Shown here piece after piece: positions 37,884 to 47,117 of a stretch of 64,000 nucleotides of DNA. A program made the translations under genes and the position numbers. Source of the stretch: Paraburkholderia sp. Tr-20389 (GTDB taxonomy: Bacteria > Pseudomonadota > Gammaproteobacteria > Burkholderiales > Burkholderiaceae). Under the pieces are notes generated by a model that saw only the letters and a program-made list of their open reading frames with translations, ran no database searches and had not been told where the DNA came from. Within the stretch, counting starts at the first letter, position 1; the number at the start of each line of letters is the position of its first letter. The stretch covers positions 1 through 64,000 of the forward strand of contig NZ_JAAGPD010000050.1 in assembly GCF_017104565.1 (NCBI RefSeq). The letters are read 5' to 3'.

Positions 37884-39161
37884 TTAGCCGTGCTTGCGGT
37901 TGGCCGCGCGATAACCGATGTCGCGGCGATACTGCATGCCGTCGAACGAAATATGGTTGATCGCCTCGTAAGCGACCGACTGCGCGCTGCGCACGGAATC
38001 CGCCAGCCCGACGACGCACAGCACGCGTCCGCCCGAGGTCGTCAGCTTGCCGTCCGTGAGCGTCGTGCCTGCATGGAACGTCACCGCGTCCGCCGTCTCC
38101 GCCGGAATGCCGCTGATGAAATCGCCCTTGCGCGGCGCTTCCGGATAATCGTGCGCGGCGAGCACCACGCCCAGCGCGGTGCGGCGGTCCCATTCCAGTT
38201 CCACCGTGTCCAGGGTGCCCGCGATCGCCTGCTCGACGACCTTCGAGAAGTCACCCTTCAGGCGCGCCATGATCGGCTGTGTTTCCGGGTCGCCCATCCG
38301 GCAGTTGAATTCGAGCGTCTTCGGGTTGCCTTGCGCGTCGATCATCAGGCCGGCGTACAGGAAGCCCGTGAAGCGGATGCCTTCTTTCTCCATGCCGCGC
38401 ACCGTCGGCAGGATGATTTCACGCATCACGCGTGCGTGGAGTTGCGGCGTGACGATGGGCGCGGGCGAGTAGGCGCCCATGCCGCCCGTGTTCGGGCCCT
38501 GATCGCCGTCCAGCAGACGCTTGTGGTCCTGGCTCGAGGCCAGCGCCAGCACGTTCTTGCCGTCCACCATCACGATGAAGCTCGCTTCTTCGCCCGCCAG
38601 GAACTCTTCGATCACGACGCGCGCGCCCGCGTCGCCGAGCTTGTTGTCCGACAGCATCATGTCGACGGCGTGGTGTGCCTCGTCGAGCGTCAGCGCGACG
38701 ACCACGCCCTTGCCGGCTGCAAGGCCATCGGCCTTGATGACGATGGGTGCGCCCTTCGCGTCGATGTACGCATGCGCGGCCGCCACGTCGGAGAAGGTCT
38801 CGTACTCGGCCGTCGGAATTGCGTGGCGCTTCATGAACGCCTTCGCGAAGTCCTTCGAGCTTTCGAGCTGCGCCGCTTCCCTGGACGGGCCGAAGATCTT
38901 CAGGCCGCGCGCGCGGAAGATGTTGACGATGCCCGCTGCGAGCGGCTGTTCCGGGCCCACCAGCGTGAACGCGATCTGTTCCTTCTCGACGAAGTCGGCG
39001 AGTGCGTTCGGATCGGTGATGTCGATGTTGCGCAGGCGGTCGTCCTGCGCGGTGCCGCCGTTGCCCGGCGCGACATAGACGAGCTGCACGCGCTGCGACT
39101 GCGCGAGCTTCCATGCGAGCGCATGTTCGCGACCGCCGGAACCGACGACGAGTAACTTCAT
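37884..39161 (-). CDS. purD: Phosphoribosylamine-glycine ligase (GAR synthetase)
   Basis: This 425-residue ATP-grasp enzyme joins glycine to phosphoribosylamine in purine synthesis. It begins MKLLVVGSGGREHALAWKL and has the ATP-binding IVIKADGLAAGKGVVVA. The family block GDPETQP lies in the C-terminal half, with LYAGLMIDAQGNPKTLEFN just before it. Length is as expected (E. coli PurD 429 aa). It sits between yebC and hemF, an arrangement common in Burkholderiaceae. Confidence 0.97.
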   Translation of the reverse strand: MKLLVVGSGGREHALAWKLAQSQRVQLVYVAPGNGGTAQDDRLRNIDITDPNALADFVEKEQIAFTLVGPEQPLAAGIVNIFRARGLKIFGPSREAAQLESSKDFAKAFMKRHAIPTAEYETFSDVAAAHAYIDAKGAPIVIKADGLAAGKGVVVALTLDEAHHAVDMMLSDNKLGDAGARVVIEEFLAGEEASFIVMVDGKNVLALASSQDHKRLLDGDQGPNTGGMGAYSPAPIVTPQLHARVMREIILPTVRGMEKEGIRFTGFLYAGLMIDAQGNPKTLEFNCRMGDPETQPIMARLKGDFSKVVEQAIAGTLDTVELEWDRRTALGVVLAAHDYPEAPRKGDFISGIPAETADAVTFHAGTTLTDGKLTTSGGRVLCVVGLADSVRSAQSVAYEAINHISFDGMQYRRDIGYRAANRKHG

Positions 39162-39438
39162 GTGATTCCCCGAATACTAAAAACCGTGAACGTCCCGCGC
39201 ACTGGCGCGGGACGTGGATATCCATCTCTACCATCGCACAACGCGAACGCGTTGCCTGTGAGACAGGCCGCAAAGCCGTACGTTGTGGCGGAAAAAGCCG
39301 CGAAATATGCGGCCAAGGTATGCAGCCGGCCGCACGCGGTCATTCATACGAAACGCCCGTGCTGCGAGCGGGAGGAGCGCTGCGACGGCTCACGTGCGGG
39401 ACAGGCCCGACGCGCGGCCGGCGCGCTCACTCCATGCG

Positions 39439-40167
39439 TCATTCGTCGGCGATTGCCGCGTTCGTATAAACCTCTTGCACGTCGTCCAGATTTTCCAGCG
39501 CGTCGAGCAGCTTTTGCATCTTGACGGCGTCATCGCCGGTGAATTCGACTTCCGTTTGCGGCTTCATCGTCACTTCCGCGAGTTCCGCCTTGAAGCCGGC
39601 GGCTTCGAGCGCGGTCTTGACCTTGGAGAAGTCGTTCGGCGGGCAGATCACTTCGATACTGCCGTCCTCGTTCGTGACGACGTCGTCGGCGCCCGCTTCG
39701 AGCGCGGCGTCCATCAGCTTGTCTTCGGGCGTGCCGGGCGCGAACAGGAATTGGCCGACGTGATCGAACATGAACGACACCGAGCCGTCCGTGCCCATGT
39801 TGCCGCCAAACTTCGAGAACGCGTGACGCACTTCCGCTACGGTGCGCGTGCGGTTGTCCGTCATCGTATCGACGATGATGGCTGCGCCGCCGATGCCGTA
39901 GCCTTCGTAGCGGATTTCCTCGTAGTTCGCGCCATCGACGCCGCCGACGCCGCGCTGGATCGCGCGGTTGATGTTGTCCTTCGGCATATTGGCGTCGTAC
40001 GCCTTGTCGACTGCGAGCCGCAGACGCGGGTTCGAGTCGATGTCGCCGCCGCCCATGCGGGCCGCGACCTGGATTTCCTTGATGAGCCGCGTCCAGACCT
40101 TGCCTTTCTTGGCATCGGCCGCTGCTTTCTTATGCTTGATGTTGGCCCATTTCGAATGACCCGCCAT
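39439..40167 (-). CDS. YebC/PmpR-type regulatory protein
   Basis: This 242-residue protein starts [20 protein letters not shown], the hallmark of the YebC/TACO1 family. It also has [20 protein letters not shown] and [20 protein letters not shown]. Members act as DNA-binding regulators or, as shown more recently for some, help ribosomes through proline stretches. The start at 40167 is fixed by the conserved N-terminus, although the frame is open further upstream. A repeat element fills the region upstream. Confidence 0.95.
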   Translation of the reverse strand: MAGHSKWANIKHKKAAADAKKGKVWTRLIKEIQVAARMGGGDIDSNPRLRLAVDKAYDANMPKDNINRAIQRGVGGVDGANYEEIRYEGYGIGGAAIIVDTMTDNRTRTVAEVRHAFSKFGGNMGTDGSVSFMFDHVGQFLFAPGTPEDKLMDAALEAGADDVVTNEDGSIEVICPPNDFSKVKTALEAAGFKAELAEVTMKPQTEVEFTGDDAVKMQKLLDALENLDDVQEVYTNAAIADE

Positions 40168-40534
40168 ACCTTTCTCCGTGGCGCGCGCCAGCGGGGCGCA
40201 CGCAGTGTGCAAATGTCGTCAGTCCCGTCGCACCCTGTGCCTTTCACGCTGCTTTGGCGGCCATGTCTCGACGTGCGCCAGGAACCCGGGCGCTGCGGGG
40301 TGATGCCGCGCGAGCGTTGCAGGATCGACGGAAGCGGGCGGAGCGTTAAGCGTCGCCGCTGGTCACGGCCGGCAAGTTGGTGAAGGGTGGACTGCCCGTG
40401 TTTCAGGGGCAGACAGCGATTTTATCATGGAGGGGAGAGGGTTTTTGCCTGCGGCGCGGCTTTGCCTTCCGGTTTGGTTTTTTTGCTGGTATCCGCGTTG
40501 TGTTTTGATTTTCGCTGGCATCCGCGATTTCCAG

Positions 40535-41185
40535 CGCTGGCATCCGCGGTTTGCTTCTGGTTTGCTAGTGTTGCCCCTGTGCGGGGCGGCACTTACTTTC
40601 TTTGCCGCCGCAAAGAAAGTAAGCAAAGAAAGCGGGCTCACACCGCTAGCCCTTGTTTTTGCCTGCGGGCCCCCGACAGTTCTTACGCTTCAGGCGGCAA
40701 CGCGCTGATTTGCGCCCGTTGCCAGCGTGCTAACTCAAGCATCACCCGCTTCACACTCTCGCGTCACGGGCCGCGTTACCAGGCGTCCACTGCCGCCCAG
40801 GTGGCAAACTGTGTGTAGGCCATCGCGCCGGAAGTGCACCACTCCGGACGGAACAGCGGGATCGGTGTCGTAGGAGCGCGAACGCACGCGCTGCGACAAC
40901 CTACACACAGTTTGCCACCTGGGCGGCACAAACCATTCGCTGCCGCTCGCTGCGCTACGGGTGATTGAAGAGGGTGATGCGCCTGTTCAAGGCGCTGGCA
41001 ACGGGCACAAAACAAAGTGTTGCCGTGTGAAGTGCGGGACCCGTTGGGGGCCCGCAGGCAAGAACATGGGCTGGCGGTGTTAGCCCGCTTTCTTTGCTTA
41101 CTTTCTTTGCGGCGGCAAAGAAAGTAAGTGCCGCCCCGCACAGGGGCAACACTAGCAAACCAGAAGCAAAACGCGGATGCCAGCG
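40535..41185. repeat. Nested inverted-repeat element, copy A (forward core)
   Basis: This 651-bp element fills most of the 1.1-kb gap between upp and yebC. Its ends are the inverted pair CGCTGGCATCCGCG and CGCGGATGCCAGCG. Each arm has a perfect 14-bp hairpin with a 4-nt loop (40592-40623 and 41097-41128). Further in are GCCTGCGGGCCCCC blocks and CGTTGCCAGCG blocks in opposite orientation. The centre is a perfect 28-bp inverted repeat (40792-40819 with 40900-40927) around an 80-bp core carrying GTGCACCACTCCGGAC and ATCGGTGTCGTAGGA. Open frames inside are inconsistent between copies. Flanks 40440-40534 and 41186-41265 are weakly related low-complexity tails. Confidence 0.92.
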
Positions 41186-41269
41186 CAACACAACGCGAAA
41201 GCCAGCGAAAACCAAAAACCAAAAACCAAGAACCAAACCGGCAAAGCCCGCGCCTCGAAGGCACAAACC

Positions 41270-41920
41270 TTAATTCTTGGTCCCAAACAACCGATCCCCG
41301 GCATCGCCGAGACCCGGAATAATGTACGCATGCTCGTTCAGATGCGAATCGAGCGAAGCCACAAACAGCTTCACATCGGGATGCGCATCCTGAAACACTT
41401 TCACGCCCTCGGGCGCGGCGACGAGCGCCAAAAACGAAATGTTCTCGCCCGCGACACCGCGGCGCTTCAGCACATCGATCGCATGCACGGCCGAATACCC
41501 CGTCGCAACCATCGGATCGCACAGGATGAAAATCCGGTCCTCGAGATCCGGCAGGCGCACCAGATACTCGACAGGGCGATGATCGTCGTCGCGATACACG
41601 CCGATATGACCGACCCGCGCCGACGGAATCAGCTCGAGCAGGCCGTCCGACATGCCGACGCCCGCCCGCAGCACGGGCACGATCGCGAGCTTCTTGCCGG
41701 CGATCACGGGCGCGTCGATGTCGACGAGCGGCGTGCTCACGCGACGCGTCGTCATCGGCAGGTTGCGGGTGATTTCATAGCCCATCAGCAGCGTGATCTC
41801 GCGCAGCAACTCGCGGAACGTCCGCGTGGACGTGTCGCGGTCGCGCATGTGCGACAGCTTGTGCTGGATCAGCGGGTGATCGAGGATGAAAAGATTGGGA
41901 AAACGGCTGTCCTGAGTCAT
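41270..41920 (-). CDS. upp: Uracil phosphoribosyltransferase
   Basis: This 216-residue salvage enzyme makes UMP from uracil and PRPP. It shows [20 protein letters not shown], the regulatory-loop region VVSTP-type [31 protein letters not shown], the PRPP loop [13 protein letters not shown], and the uracil-binding [12 protein letters not shown] near the end. Length fits the family (E. coli 208 aa). The start MTQDSRFPN at 41920 matches homologues. Copy A of the repeat element begins 85 bases after its stop. Confidence 0.97.
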   Translation of the reverse strand: MTQDSRFPNLFILDHPLIQHKLSHMRDRDTSTRTFRELLREITLLMGYEITRNLPMTTRRVSTPLVDIDAPVIAGKKLAIVPVLRAGVGMSDGLLELIPSARVGHIGVYRDDDHRPVEYLVRLPDLEDRIFILCDPMVATGYSAVHAIDVLKRRGVAGENISFLALVAAPEGVKVFQDAHPDVKLFVASLDSHLNEHAYIIPGLGDAGDRLFGTKN

Positions 41921-42199
41921 GACGGGGCGCCTCGCGGCGAAGTTGGGCTGGCTGATGATCGTCTGGGGACGTTCTGGCAATTCTCTGGCGCGGCGCTCAC
42001 GCGGCCCACAAGGGCGGCGGTGCGCACTGCGCCGTGACTGGGAGTTTACCGGAAGGGACGGCGCCTGATGAAAGGTATTGCAGCCAGGCCCGGCAGCGCC
42101 GCGTCGATTCTTCTAGAATCGGGGGACAGTTGACCGACCACCCCGGCGCAATACGCGGCAGCTTGGCCGCGTCGCGCGCACGACAACAGGAATAAGCAC

Positions 42200-42979
42200 A
42201 TGGATCTGGGCATCGCAGGAAAAACCGCGCTGGTGTGCGCGGCGAGCAAGGGATTGGGGCGCGGCTGCGCCGAGGCGCTCGCGGCCGAAGGCGTGAACGT
42301 GACGATCGTCGCGCGCACCGCTGAAACGCTCGAAGCGACGGCGGCCGCCATCCGCGCGAACGCGGGCGTCGACGTGCAGGCCGTGGCCTGCGACATCACT
42401 ACGCCCGAAGGCCGCGCCGCGGCGCTCGCCGCCTGCCCGCAGCCGGACATCCTCGTCAACAACGCGGGCGGCCCGCCACCCGGCGACTTCCGCAACTTCA
42501 CGCACGACGACTGGATCCGCGCGCTCGAAGCGAACATGCTGACGCCGATCGAACTGATTCGCGCGACCATCGACGGAATGATGTCGCGCGGCTTCGGGCG
42601 CGTGGTGAACATCACGAGTTCGTCGGTGAAGGCGCCCATCGACGTGCTCGGTCTGTCGAACGGCGCGCGCTCGGGGCTGACGGGCTTCGTCGCGGGCGTC
42701 GCGCGCAAGGTCGCGCCGAACGGCGTGACGATCAACAACCTGCTGCCGGGCATTTTCGACACGGACCGCATCGCCGTGACGTTCGACGCCGCGGCAAAAA
42801 CGCAGAACATCTCCGTCGACGAAGCGCGCAAGCAGCGCATGGCGACGATTCCGGCGCGCCGCTTCGGCACACCGGACGAGTTCGGCCGCGCCTGCGCGTT
42901 CCTGTGCAGCGTGCACGCGGGCTATATCACGGGACAGAACTGGCTGATCGACGGCGGCGCTTACCCGGGCACGTACTGA
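42200..42979 (+). CDS. Short-chain dehydrogenase/reductase with atypical catalytic site
   Basis: This 259-residue SDR has the Rossmann motif in a divergent form (CAASKGLGRGC instead of TGxxxGIG) and the NNAGG motif. The catalytic Ser is retained in VNITSSSVK. The expected YxxxK is missing; LSNGARSG (residues 152-159) stands in its place. This matches the putative ketoacyl-ACP-reductase-like SDR group without a full catalytic tetrad (cd05344-like, from memory). It ends in the typical YITGQNWLIDGGAYPGTY. A ribosome binding site precedes the ATG. It opens a rightward run with mgsA and a quinone oxidoreductase. Confidence 0.88.
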   Translation: MDLGIAGKTALVCAASKGLGRGCAEALAAEGVNVTIVARTAETLEATAAAIRANAGVDVQAVACDITTPEGRAAALAACPQPDILVNNAGGPPPGDFRNFTHDDWIRALEANMLTPIELIRATIDGMMSRGFGRVVNITSSSVKAPIDVLGLSNGARSGLTGFVAGVARKVAPNGVTINNLLPGIFDTDRIAVTFDAAAKTQNISVDEARKQRMATIPARRFGTPDEFGRACAFLCSVHAGYITGQNWLIDGGAYPGTY

Positions 42980-43051
42980 CGTGCCGCGCCGCGGCACATC
43001 GCGAACACCCATAACGACAACACACGACGACAACACAAGAGGAGCAACGAC

Positions 43052-43441
43052 ATGACAACACGCGTCGCGCTGATCGCGCACGATCACAAGAAGGACGACA
43101 TCGTCAAACTGGCGGGGGAGTACGTCGACACGCTCGCACGCTGCGAGTTGCTCGCGACGGGCACGACGGGAGGCCGCATCGCCGATACGCACGGTCTGAA
43201 GGTCGAGCGGATGCTGTCCGGTCCGCATGGCGGCGACCTGCAGATCGGTGCACAACTGGCCGAAGGCCGTGTCGACATGGTGATCTTCCTGCGTGACCCG
43301 ATGACGCCGCAGCCGCATGAACCCGATATCAACGCTCTGGTCCGTGCGTGCGACGTCCACAACGTGCCCTGTGCCACGAATATCTCGACGGCACGGATGA
43401 TCCTCGACGTGTTGACGCTGCGTCTCGCGCAGCAGGTCTGA
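43052..43441 (+). CDS. mgsA: Methylglyoxal synthase
   Basis: This 129-residue enzyme converts dihydroxyacetone phosphate to methylglyoxal and phosphate, a bypass that relieves sugar-phosphate stress. It has the phosphate loop ATGTTGGRI, the catalytic Asp region [34 protein letters not shown], and CATNISTA. Length is slightly under E. coli MgsA (152 aa). AGAGGAG precedes the ATG. It lies 72 bases after the SDR and 64 before the quinone oxidoreductase, probably in one operon. Confidence 0.95.
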   Translation: MTTRVALIAHDHKKDDIVKLAGEYVDTLARCELLATGTTGGRIADTHGLKVERMLSGPHGGDLQIGAQLAEGRVDMVIFLRDPMTPQPHEPDINALVRACDVHNVPCATNISTARMILDVLTLRLAQQV

Positions 43442-43505
43442 TGGCGTCGTCCGATTTCATTCACGCAATGCGCGCCACTCGGGCGCGAACGAATCTGGAG
43501 ACAAC

Positions 43506-44480
43506 ATGACCAAGGCAATTCGATTCGACAAGACGGGCGGCCCGGAAGTGATGAAGTGGGTCGACGTCGAGGTGGGCGAACCGGGCAATGGCGAGATCCG
43601 CATCAGGCAGCATGCTGTCGGCCTGAACTATATCGACGTGTATTTCCGCACCGGGCTGTATCCGCTGCCGCTGCCGGGCGGGCTCGGCATGGAAGCGGCG
43701 GGCGAGGTGGTCGCGGTCGGTCCGGACGTGACGGACGTGAAAGTGGGCGAGCGCGTCGCGTATGTCGCGCGGCCGCCGGGCGCGTACGCGCAGGAGCGCG
43801 TGCTGTCCGCGGCGCAGGTCGTGAAGCTGCCTGACGCGATCGGCTATGAAGAGGCGGCCTCCGTCATGTTGCAGGGCTTGACCGCCCAATATCTGCTGCG
43901 CCGCACGTACCCGGTCAAGCAGGGCGACACGATTCTGATCCAGGCGGCCGCGGGCGGCGTCGGCCTGCTCGTGTGCCAGTGGGCAAAGGCGCTGGGCGCG
44001 ACAGTGATCGGCACGGTCAGCTCCGACGAGAAGGCGGAGATCGCGCAGGCGCACGGCTGCGACTATCCCATCGTCTATACGCGCGAGAACTTCACGAAGC
44101 GCGTGCGCGAAATCACGAACGGCGCAGGCGTGCCCGTCGTGTACGACTCGATCGGCAAGGATACCTTTACGGCCTCGCTCGACTGTCTTGCGCCGCTCGG
44201 GATGTTCGTGAGCTTCGGCAATGCGTCGGGCCCGCTGCCGCCCATTGATTCGTCGGAGTTCGCCGGGCGCGGCTCGCTCTTCTTCACGCGGCCAACCCTC
44301 TTCACCTATATGGGCAAGCGTAGCGACTACGACGCGATGGCGGCCGAACTGTTCGACGTGATCGGCTCGGGCAAGGTGAAGACGAGCATCAATCAGCGCT
44401 ATGCGCTGTCAGATGTCGGCAAGGCGCACGCCGATCTGGAGGCACGGAAAACGACGGGGTCGACGGTTTTGCTGCCTTGA
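43506..44480 (+). CDS. NADPH:quinone oxidoreductase (MDR, QorA-like)
   Basis: This 324-residue zinc-independent medium-chain reductase resembles QorA. It has GLNYIDVYFRTGLYPLPLPG, the cofactor-binding IQAAAGGVGLLVCQWAKALG, and the C-terminal ARKTTGSTVLLP. It reduces quinones by one electron using NADPH. It lacks the zinc-ligand cysteines of alcohol dehydrogenases. CTGGAG lies before the ATG. With mgsA upstream, a shared role in carbonyl or electrophile stress is possible but not shown. Confidence 0.93.
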   Translation: MTKAIRFDKTGGPEVMKWVDVEVGEPGNGEIRIRQHAVGLNYIDVYFRTGLYPLPLPGGLGMEAAGEVVAVGPDVTDVKVGERVAYVARPPGAYAQERVLSAAQVVKLPDAIGYEEAASVMLQGLTAQYLLRRTYPVKQGDTILIQAAAGGVGLLVCQWAKALGATVIGTVSSDEKAEIAQAHGCDYPIVYTRENFTKRVREITNGAGVPVVYDSIGKDTFTASLDCLAPLGMFVSFGNASGPLPPIDSSEFAGRGSLFFTRPTLFTYMGKRSDYDAMAAELFDVIGSGKVKTSINQRYALSDVGKAHADLEARKTTGSTVLLP

Positions 44481-44751
44481 GGATTTTCGCCTCGCGACCA
44501 TGCATGTTGCATGGGGCGCGAGATTGACGCGCGTATGCGGCCAGTTGTATCCAGTCGGCGTACGCGCGTCAACCCACAGTTGGTGCGCCGGGCGACGCCC
44601 CGACAATCGATGTGGTGCCATACATCAAGCAATGCGCATCGTGTTTACCTCCAGCTGACTATATACTTCTGCGGCGACTCGAAGTTCGCATTAAATGATT
44701 GGTTGTACTTATCTATAAATTGATTCGGTATCCATACTTATAAAAACGCCA

Positions 44752-46743
44752 ATGAAACTGTTAGCCAGCCTCATCACCCTGTCTTTTTTTGCAGTCGCTC
44801 ACGCGCAACCTGTGCCGGCGTCGAGCGCTCCCAGCGCCGGCTCGGACATTGCGTCAAAGGACGCAACGGCAGCCACGCTGCGCGCGAACGACCAGATACG
44901 CTCCCAGCTGAACTTCTCCGACCGGCGCGACTTCGACGATGCACGGCGCGGCTTCATCGCCACCCTGCCGCAGCCGGTGCTCAAAGGCAGCGGCGGGCGC
45001 ACCGTCGTCGATCTGACGAAATACGACTTCCTGCGCAACACTGACGCCGCGCCGCCCACGGTCAATCCGAGCCTGTGGCGTCAGGAGCAGATTCTGGCCA
45101 TCCACGGCCTGTTCAAGGTGGTGGACGGCATCTATCAGGTTCGCAACATCGACCTGGCCAACATCACCTTCGTGCGCGGCAAGACGGGCTGGATCGTCGT
45201 CGATACGGGCAGCTCCGAGGAAAGCGCGAAGGCAGCGCTCGATCTCATCAACGACAAGGTGGAGCGCCTGCCTGTCTCGGCCGTCATCATTACGCACAGC
45301 CATGTGGATCACTTCAGCGGCTTGCGCGGCGTCGTCAGCGAGCAGGACGTCCGCTCCGGCAAAGTGAAGCTGATCGCACCCGATGGCTTCATGGAAGAGG
45401 CCGTCAGCGAGAACGTATTCGCGGGCAACGCGATGAGCCGTCGCGCGTCGTACATGTACGGCGATCTGCTGCCGAAGAGCCCGCGCGGCACGGTCGGCAG
45501 CGGGCTCGGGCTCGTCAACGCGACGGGCACGCTGACCCTGCTGCAGCCGAATACGCTGGTGCACAAGACGGGCGAAAAGCTCACGGTGGACGGCATCGAT
45601 GTCGTGTTCCAGATGGCGCCCGGCACGGAAGCGCCTGCGGAAATGCTGTTCTACTTCCCGCAATACAAGACGCTCGACGTCGCCGAGGACGCGACCCATT
45701 CGCTGCACAATCTGCTGACGCTGCGCGGCGCGAAGGTCCGCGATGCGGGGAAATGGGCAGAAGCGCTCGACCAGACCATCGACATGTTCGGCGGCGACGT
45801 CGCGGTGTCGATGGCCAGCCACCACTGGCCGCAATGGGGCAACGACCGCGTCGTCGAACATCTGAAGAAGCAGCGCGATCTGTACAAGTACATCAACGAC
45901 CAGACGCTGCGCATGGCGAACGAAGGCCTGACGATGCACGAAATCGCCGAACAGTTCGTGCTTCCCGATGCGCTCGCGAAGGAGTTCTACAACCGCGGCT
46001 ACTACGGCAATCTGAAGCACGACGTTCGCGCGACCTATCAGATGTATCTCGGCTGGTGGGACGCGAACCCGGCGAACCTCGATCCGCTGCCGCCGGCGGA
46101 GGAAGCGAAGCGCTACGTCGACCTGATCGGCGCGGACAACATCATGGCCAACGCGCGCAAGGCGTTCGAGCAAGGCGACTATCGCTGGGTCGCGACGATC
46201 ACGAGCAAACTCGTGTTCGCGCAACCGGAAAACCAGGCGGCGCGCCAGCTCGAGGCCGATGCGCTCGAGCAGCTCGGCTATCAGACCGAGTCGGGACCGG
46301 TGCGCAACGTGTACCTGACTGGCGCGGAAGAACTGCGCAACGGCATCCGCAAGATGGCTGCGCCTAACACCGCAGCGCCCGACATCATCGCGGCCATGAC
46401 GACGGACATGTTCCTCGACTTCCTCGCGATTCATCTGAACGGCCCGCGCGCCGCCGACGTCCATTACACGTTCAACCTCGTGCTGCCCGACGCGAACGAG
46501 CGCTACGCGGTCACGGTCGAAAACGGCGTGATGATCCACAGCAAGGGCAAGACGCTGCCGAATGCCGACGCAACCATCACTTTCGACCGTTCTACACTGG
46601 ATGACATCGCGCTCGGCAAGCTGCGCCTGACGGATCTCGCGGATAGCGGGAAAGTGAAGTTCGAGGGCGACAGGGCCGGGTTCAAGGCGCTGCTCGGACT
46701 GTTCGACAAGTTCGACTACTGGTTCGCGATCACGACGCCGTAA
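44752..46743 (+). CDS. Exported alkyl sulfatase, metallo-beta-lactamase fold (SdsA1/YjcS type)
   Basis: This 663-residue enzyme has a signal peptide (MKLLASLITLSFFAVAHA). The metallo-beta-lactamase domain carries the dinuclear zinc motif THSHVDHFSG, and the family-specific LAIHGLFKVVDGIYQVR and SMASHHWPQWGN are present. A helical dimerisation region and a C-terminal SCP2-like domain (from about residue 540, GIRKMAAPNT onward) complete the SdsA1 layout. The family removes sulfate from alkyl sulfates such as SDS, supplying sulfur or carbon. It has a separate, AT-richer upstream region (44640-44750) and ends in a hairpin terminator. Confidence 0.93.
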   Translation: MKLLASLITLSFFAVAHAQPVPASSAPSAGSDIASKDATAATLRANDQIRSQLNFSDRRDFDDARRGFIATLPQPVLKGSGGRTVVDLTKYDFLRNTDAAPPTVNPSLWRQEQILAIHGLFKVVDGIYQVRNIDLANITFVRGKTGWIVVDTGSSEESAKAALDLINDKVERLPVSAVIITHSHVDHFSGLRGVVSEQDVRSGKVKLIAPDGFMEEAVSENVFAGNAMSRRASYMYGDLLPKSPRGTVGSGLGLVNATGTLTLLQPNTLVHKTGEKLTVDGIDVVFQMAPGTEAPAEMLFYFPQYKTLDVAEDATHSLHNLLTLRGAKVRDAGKWAEALDQTIDMFGGDVAVSMASHHWPQWGNDRVVEHLKKQRDLYKYINDQTLRMANEGLTMHEIAEQFVLPDALAKEFYNRGYYGNLKHDVRATYQMYLGWWDANPANLDPLPPAEEAKRYVDLIGADNIMANARKAFEQGDYRWVATITSKLVFAQPENQAARQLEADALEQLGYQTESGPVRNVYLTGAEELRNGIRKMAAPNTAAPDIIAAMTTDMFLDFLAIHLNGPRAADVHYTFNLVLPDANERYAVTVENGVMIHSKGKTLPNADATITFDRSTLDDIALGKLRLTDLADSGKVKFEGDRAGFKALLGLFDKFDYWFAITTP

Positions 46744-46773
46744 CGGACTGCGCTTCGATTGCTGCGCGTAGGG

Positions 46774-46808
46774 GAGGGAGCCATCGGTGGTAGCCGGTGG
46801 CTCCCTCT
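46774..46808 (+). terminator. Hairpin terminator after the alkyl sulfatase gene
   Basis: A stem of about 13 bp (AGGGAGCCATCGG pairing with CCGGTGGCTCCCT, one G-T pair) has a six-base loop. The following T content is weak (CTGTCGTTT), so termination strength is uncertain. It insulates the kdp promoter region just downstream. Confidence 0.65.
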
Positions 46809-46812
46809 GTCG

Positions 46813-46835
46813 TTTACGCGTTTTTTACACGGCCC
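46813..46835 (+). promoter_or_regulatory. KdpE-like operator upstream of kdp
   Basis: TTTACGCG TTTTTTACAC GGCCC resembles the KdpE binding site known from E. coli kdp (from memory TTTATAC followed by a T-run, ACACC and a GC-rich end). Its place 100 bp upstream of the first kdp gene fits activation by KdpE during potassium limitation. Confidence 0.65.
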
Positions 46836-46844
46836 ATCCAATCT

Positions 46845-46875
46845 TTGACCAGCCCTTTACGCCGATCGGCATAAC
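46845..46875 (+). promoter_or_regulatory. Candidate kdp promoter
   Basis: TTGACC (46845-46850) and CATAAC (46870-46875) are spaced by 19 bp; a shifted GCATAA reading gives 18 bp. The long spacer fits an activator-dependent promoter, with the KdpE-like site directly upstream. Confidence 0.5.
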
Positions 46876-46914
46876 GTTGCGCACATCCATCGTCCAACAA
46901 ATGGAGAACATGAA

Positions 46915-47028
46915 ATGGATGTGCTGTACGTCGGGGGTATCGCGCTTTTTGCTGCGCTGACCTTTGGATTGATCGCCGGGTGCGAGAAGCTGACGCGCTA
47001 CGGCCGTGGTCAGGGAGCGCGCTCATGA
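46915..47028 (+). CDS. Small membrane protein encoded upstream of kdpF, 37 aa
   Basis: This 37-residue protein has one hydrophobic helix (VLYVGGIALFAALTFGLIAG) followed by CEKLTRYGRGQGARS, a basic cytoplasmic-type tail. GGAGA lies seven bases before the ATG, and its TGA overlaps the kdpF ATG (ATGA), so translation is probably coupled. I recall similar small genes before kdpF in other bacteria, usually unnamed. A role as an extra accessory subunit or regulator of the KdpFABC pump is inferred only from context. Confidence 0.7.
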   Translation: MDVLYVGGIALFAALTFGLIAGCEKLTRYGRGQGARS

Positions 47029-47117
47029 ACTGGATGCTCTGGCTCTCGGGCGCGGCGACCGCGCTGCTGTTCGCCTATCTCGTCTATGCGCTGCTGCGCG
47101 CGGAGGACATTGAATGA
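47025..47117 (+). CDS. kdpF: Potassium-transporting ATPase subunit KdpF
   Basis: This 30-residue peptide has a single membrane helix (WLSGAATALLFAYLVYALL) and ends RAEDIE, typical of KdpF. KdpF stabilises the KdpFABC complex, probably at the KdpA-KdpB interface. Both ends overlap neighbours by ATGA, so it is coupled to the small gene before it and to kdpA after it. It is easily missed because of its size. Confidence 0.92.
   Translation: MNWMLWLSGAATALLFAYLVYALLRAEDIE

Noticed and set aside
35925-39155. A 1076-codon rightward open frame antisense to nadD, hemF and purD
   Set aside because: It is opposite well-supported enzyme genes and is Arg/Ala-rich in the manner of high-GC shadow frames.
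40387-41522. Open frames inside repeat copy A, with translated PVRGGTYFLCRRKESKQRKR
   Set aside because: The same DNA is read in different frames and on both strands in copies A, B and C. The frames arise from hairpin and arm sequence, not from a conserved protein.
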